NCBI RefSeq assembly: GCF_000170755.1
Contig: NZ_ABCK01000014.1
Span: 62,001 to 126,000, forward strand
Length of the DNA: 64,000 nt
Reading direction: 5' to 3'
Source of the DNA: Lentisphaera araneosa HTCC2155
GTDB lineage: Bacteria > Verrucomicrobiota > Lentisphaeria > Lentisphaerales > Lentisphaeraceae
Shown: positions 62,541-64,000 of the stretch, piece by piece
How positions within the stretch are numbered: position 1 is the first letter of the stretch
Layout: each line of letters begins with the position of its first letter
The notes under the pieces: model-generated
The model's input: only the letters and a program-made list of their open reading frames with translations
Told to the model about the DNA's origin: nothing
Database searches by the model: none
Program-made: the position numbers and the translations under genes

Positions 62541-64000
62541 GCTCCGATCAAGTCGCCCACCGTGCCCGCAAACTCATTGACCTCTTTGAGGATAATGAAG
62601 ATGAAGTCATTGATGGTGAACTACCTCCACTCTATCAGGAACTACTTGAGAATAATCAACGTTACTCTGATGAGAAGTTTGTCGCCGAAGGAGGCATGAA
62701 GCGCATTTCTCAAGTCTACGACCATCTCACCAAAAGACACGTGGCCATGGCTCGCCTTATAAAGCGAGCTTCACAAGAACTCTACGACCCCTTCATCCGC
62801 GAAGCCCACCTAACTGCACTACTTACCCACCCCAACATCATCCCCGTTTACGACGTGGGTATCGGCCCCATGGGAGCTCCTTTCTTTACTATGGAATTAA
62901 AAGATGGTGACTCACTCAAGAAAATCATCTATGAACTGAAATCGGGCAATAAAAAATACACTCAAGCTTTTTCACAAGAAGTTCTGCTAAACATCTTTTT
63001 AAAAGTATGCGATGCCATTGCCTATTCCCATTCTCATAAAGTCATTCATCTCGACTTAAAACCTGACAATATCCAAGTCGGTAGCTTTGGCGAAGTTTTA
63101 GTCTGCGATTGGGGTCTCGGGAAAATCGTCGGCACAAAAGATTACGATAGTTTCGATGGATTACTCTTTAACCCCGACTTTTTGAATAACGTCACTCAAG
63201 GGGGAGAAGTCAAAGGCACTCCCGGCTTTATGGCTCCTGAGCAAATCCACAAAAATGACGAAATTGCGGAAGCCGCAGATATCTACTCCCTAGGATGCTT
63301 GCTGTATGCCCTACTCTTTTACGCATCGCCTTTTGACTCAAGCAGCAGTGATGACACCCTGAAAAACAACCTTGAGAGCAACTTTAGTTTCCCAAATAGC
63401 TCTTTGGTCTCAAACGGCCTAAAATCCATCATCAATAAAGCGATGAAACCCAATTCTTATGAACGTTATCAAAGTGTGGATCTCATCCGTCAAGATATCC
63501 AAAAATACCTTTTGGGCTTTTCTCCCTCAGCTGATAACCCGAGCTTCTGGCGCCAGAGTAAATTATTGTACAAACGCAACAAAGCCAAATGCCACATTGC
63601 CCTCGCTTTTATCATTATAATTGCCGTCTTAACAACAGTCTATTTTTTCAAAATTGAAGAACGCCGAAAAGAAGCCGAAGCAGCACGTGATCTCGCACAA
63701 AGTAAACAAGAACAGATTCAGGCTGAAAAAGAGCGAACCGATAAAGCCTTAAGCTTATTGAAAAAAGAACGCGAATGGCGCAATAGCGTTATCCAAGACC
63801 ACTCCAATCGACTCGAAAGCGACGTCCTCACTTACCTCTACCATTCTTCGCTTGACAAAGACCCTGGCGAACACATGAAAAGAACCTTCCTTTATTTAGA
63901 TAGGTTAATTGAGGCGGACCCCAATAATAAAGAACTCTACGCCAAGCGTGGCCGCGCTAATTTCATGATGCAAAACTTCCACGCCTCAAAACGTGACTTT
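62537..64000 (+). CDS. Membrane serine/threonine protein kinase with non-canonical active site (partial)
   Basis: First 488 residues; the gene runs off the window. Kinase domain about 45-335: Gly-rich loop AEGGMKRISQVYD, the usual VAxK position reads VAMAR without the expected Lys, Glu in REAHLTALLTHPNI, catalytic loop HLDLKPDN (Leu instead of Arg, so a non-RD kinase), DWG in place of DFG, and GTPGFMAPEQ. A transmembrane helix near 355-375 (IALAFIIIIAVLTTVYFF) is followed by a charged coiled coil and the start of a TPR-like region (LEADPNNKELYAKRG-type). The loss of the Lys may be offset by a neighbouring Lys or may mark a pseudokinase. Coupled to the sigma factor. Confidence 0.88.
   Translation, partial: MSSDQVAHRARKLIDLFEDNEDEVIDGELPPLYQELLENNQRYSDEKFVAEGGMKRISQVYDHLTKRHVAMARLIKRASQELYDPFIREAHLTALLTHPNIIPVYDVGIGPMGAPFFTMELKDGDSLKKIIYELKSGNKKYTQAFSQEVLLNIFLKVCDAIAYSHSHKVIHLDLKPDNIQVGSFGEVLVCDWGLGKIVGTKDYDSFDGLLFNPDFLNNVTQGGEVKGTPGFMAPEQIHKNDEIAEAADIYSLGCLLYALLFYASPFDSSSSDDTLKNNLESNFSFPNSSLVSNGLKSIINKAMKPNSYERYQSVDLIRQDIQKYLLGFSPSADNPSFWRQSKLLYKRNKAKCHIALAFIIIIAVLTTVYFFKIEERRKEAEAARDLAQSKQEQIQAEKERTDKALSLLKKEREWRNSVIQDHSNRLESDVLTYLYHSSLDKDPGEHMKRTFLYLDRLIEADPNNKELYAKRGRANFMMQNFHASKRDF

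Noticed and set aside
1-64000. tRNA, rRNA, tmRNA and RNase P RNA genes
   Set aside because: Scanned for T-loop and other conserved segments by eye; none convincing was found.

Overview
The window looks like chromosome of a marine bacterium of the Planctomycetes-Verrucomicrobia-Chlamydiae group, most likely a Lentisphaera-type organism. This is inference from gene content, not a database match. The pointers are two short ECF-type sigma factors, one overlapping the start of a membrane-anchored serine/threonine kinase; a secreted DUF1080 protein; Gram-negative envelope genes (gmhA, murD, LysM lipoprotein); and a DUF455/ATP-grasp fusion. Base composition is about 40% G+C in most places. No rRNA, tRNA or CRISPR array was found.

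Layout. 1-3765: an insertion-sequence zone in which an ISL3-family element (2170-3518, with an exact 8-bp target duplication) has inserted into an IS5-superfamily element (about 628-3580). 3766-14338: leftward genes for an orphan protein, rRNA methylation (rsmE), an ABC permease fused to a CPBP protease, gmhA with a 44-residue membrane protein and a deoxyhypusine-synthase-like protein, an aldo/keto reductase and aminopeptidase N; a VOC protein and a thioredoxin-like protein follow. 14539-22763: a UvrD-like helicase, then gltB-gltD (ammonia assimilation) closed by a strong terminator. 22967-26923: a DOPA-dioxygenase-like protein, DUF1080, LysM lipoprotein and murD. 27009-34604: a rightward series proB-proA-tlyA, cdaA-cdaR (cyclic di-AMP), nitroreductase, tatD, folE and a PTPS-family protein. 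34601-38524: a MATE exporter and clpA with clpS. 38604-46249: the DUF455/ATP-grasp fusion, a 57-residue Cys/His protein, an ECF sigma factor with serS, a UbiD-type decarboxylase, a zinc-ribbon membrane protein and a DUF2071-like protein.

46330-49316 is the most accessory-looking stretch. It holds a solitary REP-associated tyrosine transposase with its own promoter and terminator, a G+C-rich island without convincing genes (about 47600-48130) that contains a 120-nt multibranched fold, and then a leftward pair: a secreted protein whose C-terminal half carries the R-S-E signature of ADP-ribosyltransferase toxins, with a small acidic protein 10 bp downstream, a candidate immunity protein. 49357-60841 returns to housekeeping: aroK, DUF2237, LD-carboxypeptidase, an MBL hydrolase, a frame-disrupted msrB-msrA fusion, DUF2851, a zinc-ribbon protein, a HAD phosphatase, pdxJ, an acyl-CoA synthetase, a bacterial Cdc123-like protein, ffh and map. 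61165-64000 carries a DUF2314-like protein, a second ECF sigma factor and a transmembrane kinase cut by the window end.

Most genes sit in tight runs with TAATG or ATGA stop/start overlaps, so translational coupling is common. TTG or GTG starts preceded by a good Shine-Dalgarno site occur at several loci (ubiD-like, map, the sigma factor after serS, the msr leader).
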